Shown: piece after piece, positions 33,944 through 45,809 of the stretch | How positions within the stretch are numbered: position 1 is the first letter of the stretch | Layout: every line of letters starts with the position of its first letter | Assembly (NCBI GenBank): GCA_032622095.1 | Contig: CP136063.1 | Span: 216,647,982 to 216,711,981 of the forward strand | Reading direction: 5' to 3' | Length of the DNA stretch: 64,000 bases | From: Siphonodentalium dalli | Taxonomy: Eukaryota > Mollusca > Scaphopoda > Gadilida > Siphonodentaliidae | Translations under genes and position numbers: made by a program | The notes under the pieces: model-generated | Told to the model about the DNA's origin: nothing | Database searches by the model: none | The model's input: the letters and a program-made list of their open reading frames with translations, nothing else

Positions 33944-34420
33944 CCCTCACACCATAGCGATCACCAGTTGCGTATGGTTGCGAATAAAAAATTGTGGTCA
34001 TAAGTTCCGAACGCAACTCACACGGAACTAATAAGTTTTATAGGTTTGAAGTAAGCAACAAGCACGCAGGTGATCGCAGACACACGCAGAGTAAGTTCGG
34101 AAATTTTGAACATGTTCAATAATTCTCTGCGAATGCCTGCGATCAAGGTATACGCAACAGAGACGCAACAGGTACGCTACGCACGCAACACGATCGCAAC
34201 AGGTACGCAACTCATAAGTTATGAACGCAACTCACACGCAACTCGTACGCCGGTGATCGCAGATATTGGGGGATCATAAGTTCAGTTCGCAACCCACACG
34301 CAACCCATAGGTCGAATAGGTTACAAATTGACAAAATTGTTGATTTCGCTTGTGTTTGGTGCGTATACAAATATTTTTACACGCAACTCATAGGTTTCAG
34401 CATACGCTATGGTGTGAGGG
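33944..34420. mobile_element. MITE with 16-bp perfect TIR and TA target site
   Basis: CCCTCACACCATAGCG at 33944-33959 is exactly inverted at 34405-34420. Both ends are flanked by TA (33942-33943 and 34421-34422). The 477-bp interior is full of short ACGCAAC/GGTACGC repeats. It lies inside the larger hAT-type element and so probably inserted later. No transposase. Confidence 0.8.
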
Positions 34421-34924
34421 TACCTTAACATAGCACTCAACTGATAGTGTGCATGATTCGTATCAGACTTATTTTCATTGAATTGAAATTTAAACGAAAT
34501 AAACTCTACTGATAAAAATTATACAAAAGTGTACTGTAATATGACTACTACATTAATATTGGAGTCTTGGAGATTGTGATGGCTGATTGTATAGTCCTGA
34601 CAATTACAGTTATACACCTATGTACAACTACTATTGGATTAATGTGACTGTCTTGTCTACAAAATACAAGATATTAATCACTTGAATGTGTAAATACATC
34701 GTTGCTAATTTATATGATGGCAAATACGCAATAATATTCGCGATAGTTTATTATAACTGAAGTAAAATAGTGGACCGGACCGGACCGGAGAGTACCAGAC
34801 CGACGGCAAAAAGCGGTCCGGTCCGTTCCAGCGACACCCGGTCCGGACCGTGGTCCACCCCTGGACTGCGGTCCACCCCTGGACTGCGGACCAGACTGGT
34901 CCGGTCCGCATCACTAGTTCCTAG

Positions 34925-36985
34925 TCAGATCTAGAAAATAATGTATCCCCACATAATATATTTATTAATCAGTGCAGATGGTGGACACCTTCCAGTGATA
35001 ATTTTCACCCAGAATATTGTCTTCCCCTAGTTTTCTGACATCATCAACTAAGATATATTCCATTATTGGAGAGTGTTCATAAGAAATGCAATTCTTGACT
35101 ATTTGTATTCTTTTATTATTAATTATTATATCATAATAATAGTCTTATCAACAGAACACATATGCATGTACAATAAATATTTAGTACATCAATAATGAGC
35201 ACACAAAGCTTTGAAACAATATTGAAAACAAAAAAATATATAAACACATTCAGTTATTTGTAGATAATATACATGTTGAAACATTGACACTATTAGAAAC
35301 CACAGACAAAAATGTCAATGACCATGTAGCTCAGCTTGGAGAGAGGTTAATGTCATACATTACAATGGGTTGAATTATTATGAAAAGTTTAAGTCATACC
35401 AGACGTTTACCTGAATAGCCATATAAAGTTTGGGATCAATTGGATAAAACATGATGGATGAAGGGTATGCCAAAGTATTTATTTATTCAAAGAGCAGCCA
35501 TGTTTCTGACCAAATATTGTTCAAATTTGATAGCTCCCATCTAGAAATGATAATATTTTTCCGATAAATGTTGGCTGCAGAGTGTGGCAATGGATTCAAT
35601 TAAGAAATCCAACATGTTTAACTAAATTTGGAAAACTTTGAAGACTTCCATCTAATGGTCAACCCACAGTTCCATATGAAGTTTAGGGGCGGTATGATAA
35701 GGAATGTGACATGTGGGATATGACAAAGAATTTAGTCGTGCAATTAGTAACAACAATATGGCATCTGGTACCCATGTAAATCAACAAAATTCACATCTTG
35801 TGGCAATGCATGAAAAATCCATATAAACTTTGGTGACAATCGGATGAGAGATGTGAACTGTTTGTTGTACTAATGGAAATTTATGATGGGCGGACAATGT
35901 TTGTGCTTGAATTTGTCAAGATGAGCTAAAGTCATATATCCATACCAAAACCATTACACATGAGGTCTATTCATCACACTTTTATCCTAGATATCTAGAT
36001 GGTTAATACTTAAGTTGTCAGTTGTTGGTTTCAGCAAAATAATTTTATACAGTTACACAGTGTTATTGACAGTGGAAGCGTCAGTGACACTACAGCTCAA
36101 CTTGGAATTGGGATTATGCACTGGAATCTTTTGTGGGGAGGATTAACAAGCACTATACCGGTATATTGTAAACAGTTTGGTGTCCTTTCTAACCAATGGT
36201 CACTTAGTGTGGTCTGCCTGTTGTTGAGTGTACTGCTTATTGCATACTTTTTGCCTACTGATTGTTTACATAGTTTAGCATTTGTTTAAGAACACAGATA
36301 ACTAACATGGCAATAACATGCAATTTACGCGATGATTTTAAGAACAAAGTTTGTCTATGATACAATATTCTTTTTGTTTACAGAAGTGTTAACAAATATG
36401 GCTATTTTAATAGCAATACTACTGATAACACTTAAGGTATCAGTAACATTGGCCTTTTCGGATATTAAAAGCACATAGTGTTCTAAACATACAACAATAA
36501 CTAATGTGAACGAGAGGCGGATCACGATCTGCAGATGTTTAACACATACCTTGGCGACAGCTATGAGCTATTTTCATAAAACCTTACACAATCCTTTCCA
36601 TGAGTGCAAAACTTTCAACAATTCAAGCCTTACTATTAAGTTCACAAGTGGAATAACACTGATTGGGCACCTTGCTCACATTAACACAATGTTAACACAG
36701 ATGTGGCTTTGATTTCAACCTATCAGTGACTCCAACACAGATATGTCTTTTTGAGTGATAAAGCTAATTAAACTCAATTAAAAGTGGGACAGTTTATAGC
36801 TGTTAAATACAAAATAGTTAAGAAATTAAGTAGATAAACACCATAGCAACTCATGTTATCCGTTTATTACAATGGAACATGAGACATAACATATTGTGTT
36901 ATTTTTTATTAATATATGTAGTATCATTGCTATTTTTTTTTTATTATGTTTTGTGTCGGCTGCATATTAAAAATTCATAACAACC
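34925..36985. repeat. Old, eroded interspersed repeats
   Basis: Fragments related to the ends and core of the 48-63 kb family can be made out: ATGTCAATGACCATGTAGCT (35312), GTCAGTGACACTACAGCTCA (36082), and GCCATGTTTCTGACCAAAT with GCTCCCATCTAGAAATG (35497-35550). Similarity is low and boundaries cannot be drawn. No gene seen. Confidence 0.4.
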
Positions 36986-38620
36986 TATTAATATTCCACA
37001 ACTAAAAAAACAATCAATACCTGAACAACTATACAAGTGAGGAATGTATAGACCTGGATATAAAATATGATTGCTAATGATTGGCTATAAAGGTTAGTTT
37101 TCTTCTAAGCTGATCATTGGAAAGATACAATGTTTGTAAACAGTTTAAATATAATTAAAGTTATGGTTAATATTTTCAAAACCATTCGATCCGATACAAA
37201 ATTCTATACAGGTGAAGAATGTGTCATGATTATCACAGATGTGATTATTTATAGAGTGGTCATGTACAAAATATTTAGCTATCACATTGTGTCATCAGGA
37301 TTGATGAAGGAAGTTAATATATTTAAGCAAATAAACCAAATGACCATCACTATGCAGGTCAGGGGGTGTGTTATCATAAACCGTGCCATAACTATAAACA
37401 TAATCAATGGAAATATTTGAGTTATCAAATTGGATAGTAAGGGGTTAGTCTTACCCAAACTAATGAACTGATAAACACAGAGTAGTCGGTCTCAAGAATC
37501 CCAGCACTGTTAATATTATTCTGCAACCCAAATGCATTTAAGGGAATTTCAAAATAAGACATTTCCTCTAATGATGAATATTCAATTGGTCATGTATTGA
37601 AACACTGACTGAACCTGGCTCAAAGTGAAGGCGATAATTTAATATCGGTCTATCAGATGATATGTGTCTATCAACTGGATTTTAATCAAAAAATGGAGAA
37701 TGATCAAATAAAAAACATGAGAAGACCATATGATGTGTGTAGAGGGTTAATCATTTTCGATGACATCATATGATGGAAGTAAGGAATGTGTGGAATAACT
37801 CTTTTCTAAGATATGACAACAGTGTCTTTGTAAACAATTAATGTACGTACCTGTTTCAACACAGAAAACAGAACTGGAATAAAGGGCTTTCAATTATAGT
37901 GTGATAGACGATAAAAAAGTCTGCAGTCATCAGTAGTTACAAAGTACTATGGTTGTCCATAGCTATATATTGTCTCACTCCAAACCACAGGCCTGTTGTG
38001 TCATGTTCTCTTCAAATTTCACAGTGCATGGCAAACAGGTATGAATTATTAAGGGCCATAACTCTGTTGAAATATATTGGATCAAACCGATATTTGAACT
38101 TGATCTGTATTTAGTTGTCAGAAATTCATATACCAAATTTGGTGTCTATCAGATGAAAAATGTTAGAGTCATCGTCAGGCTTGGATGAATTCTATTTAAA
38201 AACAAGAGTGGAAAGGGTTAACTAAACATTACCAAAATCCAATCCATACAGATAAAGAACGTGCTAAGAAAGACGTAGGTATGAAATATCAGGCAGATCA
38301 GAAGAAAATTGTTTGACTTAGATGCATCAGATAGCATTTGTGTGCAGTGTTAGTTATTTTCTAAACTGATCAACTAATCAACACCAAAAACTATACAGGT
38401 GAGCCATGTATCATCATAAACCAGCATATATGAACACAATGGGTAAAATAATACATGAGTTATGGCATCGGATAGAACATGACCAGGTATGGATGGAAAG
38501 TGTTAATCATTTCTAAACTAACAACCGATCGATACCAAAAACTATACAGGTGAGGGGTGTGTCATCATAAACGCGCAATTAAATTTGAACATGATCCGAT
38601 AAAAAATACTTGAGTGTTGA
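36986..38620. repeat. Degenerate ~157-bp tandem repeat
   Basis: The phrase ACTATACA(A/G)GTGAG(G/C)(A/C)ATGT occurs near 37028, 37201, 38389 and 38544, and ATCATAAACC(G/A) follows three of them. Two copies at about 38353 and 38510 also share TTTCTAAACT(G/A)A. Copies are strongly diverged. The frame at 37130-37420 lies within this repeat and is not supported. Confidence 0.5.
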
Positions 38621-38834
38621 GTGTTTTGTTTATCGCTCACTATTTAATATCATTATACTATACTACTATATGGAAATAACACTCCACCCCATGTTCAATT
38701 AGGAACAAGATATGTGTCCCACTGTTGTGAGTAAACATAAACATATAAATCAGGACTTAGCAAATAAAACTGAAATATATGGGTCACCCGACTCACCCTT
38801 TCCATGACTGGAGCTTCATGAAATTTTGAGAAAA

Positions 38835-38960
38835 CCCTGTGCCAATGCATGTTCACATATATAAGGTAGCCTCACATATATAAGAGAATACATTGACCTA
38901 ACATAATTTCCTTGACCTTCAAAATCAGTTCATTCTCGTATATATGTGAGAGGGTCCCTT
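38835..38960. mobile_element. Partial copy of the CCAATGCATTCTC palindromic MITE
   Basis: CCCTGTGCCAATGCATGTTC ... CTCACATATATAAGAGAATA (38835-38893) and CATTCTCGTATATATGTGAG (38931-38950) are diverged arms of the palindrome found at 39438-39668. The right part is incomplete. Confidence 0.65.
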
Positions 38961-39418
38961 TAATACTACACCAACACAGACCCTGTTATGAAAGGGTTCA
39001 TACCAATACTAATAATAAAATGTCAAACTGTATTTGTTTTAGACAGTGGTCAAAACATTGGATTAAACTGCATTCATCCAAAGGTTCCAACCCACTATCT
39101 GCTAGCTAATGGAGCGTTCCACAGAGGCCACGCCCACAGCGTAGTCCCGCCCAATGGCAATTTATTAGAATATATTCGACCAATCAGATGCCGAGCCGGC
39201 CGCTGGCTGCGGAGATCTTTTCGACGCCATCTTTCTTCACCCTAATTTTGATATCCATGCATACATTCAGTGTTAAATTGGTTATATTCAAACAACTTTT
39301 TTGTTGTCAAATCATAATATATAGAGATTTGTATCTGCGGCATGATGTTACAAATTTATCCGTGATTATAACAGTGTTTTTCGTTTAGCATGACACTTGT
39401 CACAATTTTCACATTTAA

Positions 39419-39810
39419 CCCTTTACCCAACAGAACGGCCCTGTGCCAATGCATTCTCTTATACATGCGAGTCGACCATAGGTCGCCTCGCATATATAAG
39501 AGAATGCATTGGCTTAACACATTAAAAATTATAAAATTGTTAAAGAATGTAAGAAAAAATGGTTAAAAGTGTTAAAAAAAGATTATTTTTAGGACAATGC
39601 ATTCTCTTATATATGCGAGGCGACCTATGGTCGACTCGCATATATAAGAGAATGCATTGGCACAGGGCATAACTGTGACTATCACAATGTGGTCAAGGAG
39701 CCGGTTCCAATGGTATCCATATTTGTATGGTTCTATTGAGACAGACCGAAGATATTTTAGGCTGTTGAAGCTTTATTTGGCCGGTTTTGGCCGGTTTGTT
39801 GGGTAAAGGG
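39419..39810. mobile_element. piggyBac-type MITE with TTAA target duplications
   Basis: CCCTTTACCCAACAGAACGG at the left and CCCTTTACCCAACAAACCGG (reverse complement of the right end) are the TIRs. TTAA lies immediately outside both (39415-39418 and 39811-39814). TTAA plus a CCC start is the piggyBac signature. It is 392 bp long, non-autonomous, and itself interrupted by a palindrome. Confidence 0.85.
39438..39668. mobile_element. Nested double palindrome (231 bp)
   Basis: Two ~76-bp arms (39438-39513 and 39593-39668) are inverted copies of each other, and each arm is itself palindromic about GTCGACC(A/T)(A/T)(A/T)GGTCG. Thus CAATGCATTCTCTTATA-like sequence occurs four times in alternating orientation. 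The ends are GCCCTGTGCC and GGCACAGGGC. The loop between the arms also ends in short inverted TTAACAC/GTGTTAA. Confidence 0.85.
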
Positions 39811-40388
39811 TTAATGGTAAAACGAATGTATGTTCTCTGGTTTAGATATATTAGAGTTCAGTGATCTGTCTGTCTGTTCTGGTCCGTATGCAATTTTTCT
39901 TCCAGAACCCTTGATCGATTTTAACCACATTTGGCGTGGTGCCAACTTATATTTTAAACTAAATTTTTTAAACAAATAAAAATACTTTTGAATTTTTTTT
40001 TTGAATTTTTTAGCAAGAAGTTTCAATCTAAAAATCTAAAAAAAAAATTCAAAATTAAATAAAAAAAATTAAATTTCAAATTTTTTTTTTTTTAATTTAA
40101 AAAACAATTATTATTTTGTTTTTGTTCAACAGCAGATCAAAGTTCAATCTAAAAAAAAATAAAAAATTGAATCTCAATAATTTTTTTTAAATCAAACTGG
40201 TTAAAAGATCAAATTTGAACGAATCATATACATGAGTCTGTTTCAGCTAGTTAACATAATGGCAGGTGCTAATGTGTTCACGTCGGAAATCGATCTCGGG
40301 TAACAGAAAATATTTATGTGGATAAAGTATTTTCACCCGTGGGCGGGACTACCGCTGTGGGTGTGGCCTCTGTGGAAAGCTCCATTAG

Positions 40389-42285
40389 TTTATAATGTGT
40401 TGCAGAGTGTCACCTGTATATAGTAAAGCCAGTGTATTGCCATATCTACATGCACACATTGGAATGTCAAATAGCCTGTAAAACAACTGTAGTTAACAGA
40501 AGGAATTTAATATGCTGGGCAGGGATCTGGCTATATGGTGGGGTTGGATGGACATAGTTGATAATGGGAGATGATGGTGATGTGGTGTGACCAAAAAAAA
40601 TTAAACTTCTATAACCAAAAAAAGTCAAATTAAAAATAAAAAACTTTAAAATTTATATAGACTTTATTTCATTTAATTGAGCAAGGATTCCAATCTAATA
40701 TTTTTAAAGAGTTATGTCCCTGGCTCTACTCCTATCATCCAAGGACCCTCCATACCAAATATAAGCTGAAGAGGCCTGGTGGTTTTTTAGAAATTGTTTT
40801 AAGAATTACTATGATGGGAAAAAGCTGTGGTGCTGGCTTTGTAAGTATTTGACTTGACAACCTTATTTTAACAAATCTGATAATGTGAGTCACACAGGGA
40901 ACATCCACACCAAACATTCGGTCTTATGGTTCTGGGGGAAAAGACAAATTTTGATTTTGAATTCGGTGATAATGGGTGATTATACTTAGCAGATATCATA
41001 ACGTCCAATTTTCGTGAAGAATCGACCAAAATCAAACAGAAATTTTCAAACGACATATATGAGAAAAAAAATCACACAACATGTTCAAACAAGCTCATCA
41101 TGAATCACCATAATAGAAACCAATTGTTGAAAAATGTTGTTAAAATTAGTACAGAAAAATTGTTAACAAGAGGTCGTGAGAATGTGATGTTGAATGTGAC
41201 AGAGACAAGAGTAATTTATTTTTCAAATGCTAGAAACATTTGTCTCGTTTGGGGAAATTAAATCAGAAAATCTTTGTAAAATTAAACTATAATCTATATT
41301 ATCATGTTTGGGATAATAATATTGATTAAATTGTATCAAAACCAACTATTGTTAGAACTTAATATAGACAGGGATCATATTTTAAGAGGCAGACGCAAGT
41401 TTTGCATAAATCCTGCCGAAAATGGCAAGATATTTTCTATAATGAATTTCTCTCGATCTATATGGCAAAAAAATCTAGAGTTTCTTATATCATCATCTTC
41501 ATTGTATATTGAATCTGAGCAATTAAAGTATGGGCTCTAATTAATACTCGAGGTGTCACCAGAAAGCGGAATTTCAGCAACCAACATTTTTTAGGTAGCC
41601 CAGCTATTCTAACTTTGGGAACCAGTTCTTGTGGGGTCAATATAGGGGGCAAAATATGATTTTTTTTCACTTTTTTCACTGGCGTCTTTTGTGTATGATA
41701 TGTGAATTGAAATTTCTCAAACATAGTATGTATGAAACTCAGGTGCAGTTCAGAAAAATTTGGATGTGGTCAGATTATTCTCCCTGACTACAGTTGCGAT
41801 CAAAATTTAGCATTCAACCTACTGAATATATTTTGTTATATTACTCAAACTTTGATAGTAATATCTCTAAATGGTCACATCGTGCTACTATGTGAAGACA
41901 ATACAATGGCGTCTGACATACTGTAATTATCAGTAATCTAATTCAAGCAATATATGTAGTTAGTCGCTATATTTATGCTTCTAGATGCAGTACTGGGCAA
42001 AAGTTTGTATAGAATACTTTATAATGACACCGATATCATACAGTCTGATGCATGTTGAGCCAAACGAAAAATTATCACAAGACTATAGTTTTTTTTTCAC
42101 AATGTGAAGATGTTGTAAATTATTGTCTTATTGATACCTGTTATCAACTGACTAACTTTAATGTTGAAGTCAATTGTAGATCATAATGAATTTTAGCGTG
42201 ACAAATATACTTGCAAATGATACTCCAGCATCATCATCATCATGACATCATCATCACAGATGCACCCATCGTATGTGTCATCCTT
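40389..42285. other. AT-rich DNA with one old repeat fragment
   Basis: 40690-40950 resembles the family with GGTGAGCTAAA ends (CCAAGGACCCTCCATACC, ACAAATCTGATAATGTGAGTC, GAACATCCACACCAAA). The remainder, including short frames at 41304-41540 and 41732-41926, shows nothing I recognise. A short ATC microsatellite lies near 42228-42258. Confidence 0.45.
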
Positions 42286-42289
42286 TCTA

Positions 42290-42870
42290 TGATGTTGTTC
42301 TACATTTTTATGGTGTCCATTCACCTTAAATTTGCGTGGAGTGCGAATCATTTATGACTTTATAAGGTGGTAGCACTGTTCTTTTTTGGTGCGCATTCAT
42401 CTTTATATATTGTCCATTTACCTTCATATGCTATGTTTCACCTGTATATGGTATCCATTCACCATTAATATGATGTCCTCTATTCTCTATATGATATGCA
42501 TACATCTTTGATGATGTGGTTCCACCTTTATATATGGTTTCCATTCATTTTTAGAGGACAATTGTCATCATATGGTGGAAATATGCCCATATTTATATGG
42601 TGTGAAAATATCTTTAAATATGGTGTCAATTCACTATCATAATGCTATACCATAACATACAGACATATACTCATCATATATACACATCATATAAAGTTGT
42701 ATATGCAGCATATAAAGTAATATGTACATCATATAAATAATAGCGGCCATCATAAATGGTCACCATATACAGATTAAGGTAAATTGATACCAACAAAGGT
42801 AAATGGACACCATATAAAGGTACAAACCACATCATATATAGGTAAATACACACCATAACAAGACAGTCAA
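42290..42870. repeat. Degenerate ~22-30-bp minisatellite that inverts midway
   Basis: From about 42290 to 42640 units read TGGTGTCCATTCACCTTTATA-like. From about 42650 to 42870 they read the complement (ATAAAGGTAAATGGACACC-like). A small further patch in the second orientation lies at about 45735-45805. Confidence 0.75.
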
Positions 42871-43021
42871 AGACTGTGGGGTCGCTCACCATACTGCAAA
42901 GACTGATAAGACTGGGACTTTGGAGACCATAACAGAACTTTTCATAATCACTTTAAAAAAGTAATCTAAACAGGATATGTAGATAGAGAGGCTTCACATA
43001 CCAACTGTACGCTACTGATCA

Positions 43022-43047
43022 CCCCCCCCCCCCCCCCCCCCCCCCCC
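43022..43047. repeat. 26-base C homopolymer
   Basis: Uninterrupted C from 43022 to 43047. Shorter C-runs occur near 44287-44296 and 45162-45177. Lengths of such runs are often unreliable in assemblies. Confidence 0.9.
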
Positions 43048-43329
43048 TCCTCCAGCTCATGTCCCTTCCCGACAAGGCTCCAGACTCCCAAGTCTTAGAT
43101 TGGCAACTGTCATCTCAAACTTTCTCTATTGTTGGAAATTTCCAATCTCACAAGCACCTTTTTATAAACTATTTAGACATGTTTGAAGCCCAATTATCCA
43201 TGGACCCAAAAACAGCATATATGTATGTCAAATTAATCAGTCAGGTAGTTCCAAGGTAGATGTTTTAATGAATTTTAATGATCTTATTAGACACAAAAGT
43301 GTTAAGTCCCCATAGCCCCGTCATTTCTT

Positions 43330-44275
43330 AACAGGTTGCCTTATGTTAACAAATCTGAATCTCAGTCACTAAAGGATCCTCCATCCTATATGTAAGCTAA
43401 ATAGTCCAACCTCTCTTGAGAAGACATTTTAAGTATTACTATAGAGGCATACAGTTATGTCTCGGGTCCCACACTATATCTGATGGTAGATGAGAAGTCG
43501 TTTTTAAGAATTACCATGGAGGGCAAGAGTTATGGCCCTGGCTTCACAACCATTTGAAAGAGTGACCTCATTTGAACAAATCTGAATGTGAATCACCTAG
43601 GGAAAATATCCACACCAAATATGAACCCATTCAGTCTTATGATCTAGAGAAGATGTTCACAGAATTGTTGACAGATTGATGGATGGACAGAAAGATGAAC
43701 AGGTGACAGATGAGAAGTGATGACTATAGCTTCGTCTCAGGTGAGCTCAAAAATTACATTTCATTGAACAAATCTGTAAATCACCTCCCCAACACTGTGG
43801 GGACATCGCTGCAAGAATATGACATTATCTTATTATACCAGTAGCGTACAGCATAGATACAGGTAGTGTGGGTGGGGTCTCTGCCCCTATTTGAACAAAC
43901 ATGAATCCCCATCTCTGATATCTATTCATCTTATAATTATAAACATTCGCTTTTAAGAGTTAAAGTTAATTGATTTTCCAAAAAGGCCCCCATTGGAACA
44001 GATCTAAACATGCCACCCAAGGACCCTGCATACACAAATATAAGCTAAATAGACTTGATGGTTCTTGAGTAGTAATAGTTGTTAGAATTACTATGGAGGG
44101 AAAACGTTATGGCCCTGGCATCCCTCCTATTTGACCTGATGAACTTATTTGAACAAATCTGAATTTGAGTCACATACAGGTAGGGAATTCATATAGATCT
44201 CGAGAAGAAAACAATTGTTGATGGATGGATGGACAGAACAATGGATGGAAGGACACACCGACAGACCAACATATT
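43330..44275. repeat. Interspersed repeat family B, two or more copies
   Basis: Repeated landmarks are GAACAAATCTGAATGTGA(A/G)TCAC, ACCAAATATGAACCCATTCA, GAAGATGTTCACAGAATTGTTGAC and GGATGGACAGA, in order, at about 43350-43760 and 43985-44275. The first copy ends ATGACTATAGC ... CTTCGTCTCAGGTGAGCTCA at 43731-43749, a terminal hairpin form. Confidence 0.7.
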
Positions 44276-44330
44276 TAATCCAATATACCCCCCCCCCCCA
44301 CTTTTTTGTCCATAATAAGGTATAATGAGG

Positions 44331-44780
44331 TCATGTAGCTAAGTGATTAAGAAAATAATATTGGAACAGCCAAGCGTGAATTGAGTGTGTCTGAGTTCCA
44401 AAAAGGGTGAATGTAGTGATGCTATTCTGTACGGTAGGCTAGCATCACCAAATTCACATCTGGGAACCCAATTTTACTTAGTCCTCAACTGCTATGGGAG
44501 ACCTAGGGACAGACAGAAGTTCTCCAGCTGAAGTTGGTGACATTACTGACATATGACAGTATGCGCACCCATTTGACACCTCAATTATGCATTTTAAAAT
44601 CTGAACAGAAAGGAAAAGAGCTGCTAAAAATGTCACTTTGAAACTCTAGATACTTCCCAGAAGATGAAGCCTAAGCAGAATGAGGTCCACATAGGGTATA
44701 TTTGGCGATGCTAGCCTGTCGTGCAGGGTAGCATAATTAAATTCACCCTCTGGGAACCTCATTCTACAAATGATGCCAGA
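44331..44780. repeat. Dispersed repeat, possibly SINE-derived
   Basis: A tRNA A-box-like TGTAGCTAAGTGATTAAG lies at about 44335, and a weak B-box-like CTGAGTTCCAAA at about 44391. Two copies follow of a module containing GTGATGCTA ... AAATTCAC(A/C)(T/C)CTGGGAACC (44410-44480 and 44680-44775). The module recurs at 59995-60220. The tRNA relation is weak. Confidence 0.45.
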
Positions 44781-45199
44781 CACACTTAAAGCTCTGAGAA
44801 AAGGAATTTAATCTGATATTAATGACCAGTGTAATGTAAACAATGATGGTGCTACTGACAACTTTAGAAAACAAATGTACAACACAATTAATCTCATTTA
44901 AATAATGAATGACACGAATACACTCCCTGGGGACTCTGCGTATAGCTACAGAAGTTCTCTTATCTATCTATATATCTGGCCCTGATTATAAACAACATGT
45001 GTCATGTCTGTCAGTTCAGAGCAGAGTTGGCTTGTAATGAGAATGCACAGATACTAGTATTAAAAGGAATTTACTGAACATTTCTGTACATCCGACTGTT
45101 CATCTTTTCTCCCAAACCCCAGATTTCAACCAAATTTAGTGGGGAGACTAGAGGTACCTACCCCCCCCCCCCCCCCCGAAGATGTAATGTCAGAAGTTC

Positions 45200-45345
45200 T
45201 TAAAAATTTTAATTAAATGTTTTTTATTTTATTTAAATAAAAAATATTTTATTTAATAAAAAAAATATTTATTAAAAATAAAATATATATAATTTTTTTT
45301 TTTTGGTTAAATTGAGCAATAAGTTAAATCTAAAAAAAAAATATT
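45200..45345. repeat. Low-complexity A/T tract
   Basis: Almost only A and T, with poly-A and poly-T blocks. It resembles 39960-40200. Confidence 0.85.
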
Positions 45346-45349
45346 CTTC

Positions 45350-45735
45350 AGATTTATGTCCATAGCCCCACCCACATTTGACCCAGTGACCTCATTTGAA
45401 CAAATCTGAACCACAGTCACCCAAGATACGCTCATACCAAATATGAACCCATTTGGCCCGACAACTTCAGAAAAGTAGTCGTTTTAAGAATTACTGTGGA
45501 AAAATAGTTATGGTCCTGACATCAAAACTATTTGACTTGGTGACCTCATTTGAACAAATCTGAATAAGAGTCATCTATAGCTAGGGAACATCCACACCAA
45601 ATATAAACCCAATCGGTCTGATGGTTTCAGAGGAGAAGATGTTTAAAGAATTGTTGACGGACGGTACGACGGACGACGGATGAGGAGTGATGACTATAGC
45701 TCCACCGGAGACTTCGTCTCAGGTGAGCTAAAAAG
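45350..45735 (+). repeat. Interspersed repeat family B with intact 3' hairpin
   Basis: The same landmarks as 43330-43760, ending in an ACGG microsatellite (ACGACGGACGACGGATGAGG, 45666-45685) and a hairpin whose halves are TAGCTCCACCGGAGAC and GTCTCAGGTGAGCTA around TTC. It closes with CTAA at 45728-45731. A hairpin followed by CTRR is what Helitron-class 3' ends look like; this is an inference from structure. Confidence 0.6.
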
Positions 45736-45809
45736 GTAAATACACACCATAGTAAAGGTAAATGGACACAATATAAAGTAAATAAACACACAATAAAGAT
45801 GAATGGGAA

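Larger units (their letters stand above)
29631..34916. mobile_element. 5.3-kb hAT-type element with 8-bp target duplications
   Basis: The left end reads TAGTGATGCGGACCGGACC. The right end, reverse-complemented, reads TAGTGATGCGGACCGGACC as well. Just outside are cttcctag (29623-29630) and gttcctag (34917-34924), an 8-bp target duplication with one mismatch that fits the hAT pattern nTnnnnAn. Subterminal GGACCGG/CCGGTCC repeats cluster at both ends (to about 29697 and from about 34772). The interior contains long inverted arms, a second MITE and a 175-codon frame, but nothing I recognise as a hAT transposase or BED/dimerisation domain. It is therefore either non-autonomous or decayed. Confidence 0.8.
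39106..40388. mobile_element. 1.28-kb TIR element hosting nested insertions
   Basis: The left end CTAATGGAGCGTTCCACAGA continues through GGCCACGCCCACAGCG and GTCCCGCCCA. The right end, reverse-complemented, is CTAATGGAGCTTTCCACAGA, GGCCACACCCACAGCG, GTCCCGCCCA. The TIRs are close to 50 bp with very few mismatches. I see no unambiguous target duplication. The interior is AT-rich with A/T homopolymer blocks (39960-40200) and lacks a transposase. It contains the piggyBac-type MITE listed next. Confidence 0.75.

Noticed and set aside
34070-34279. Plus-strand 69-codon frame rich in ATRTPV-like residues
   Set aside because: Lies inside the TA-flanked MITE and reflects its short ACGCAAC repeats.
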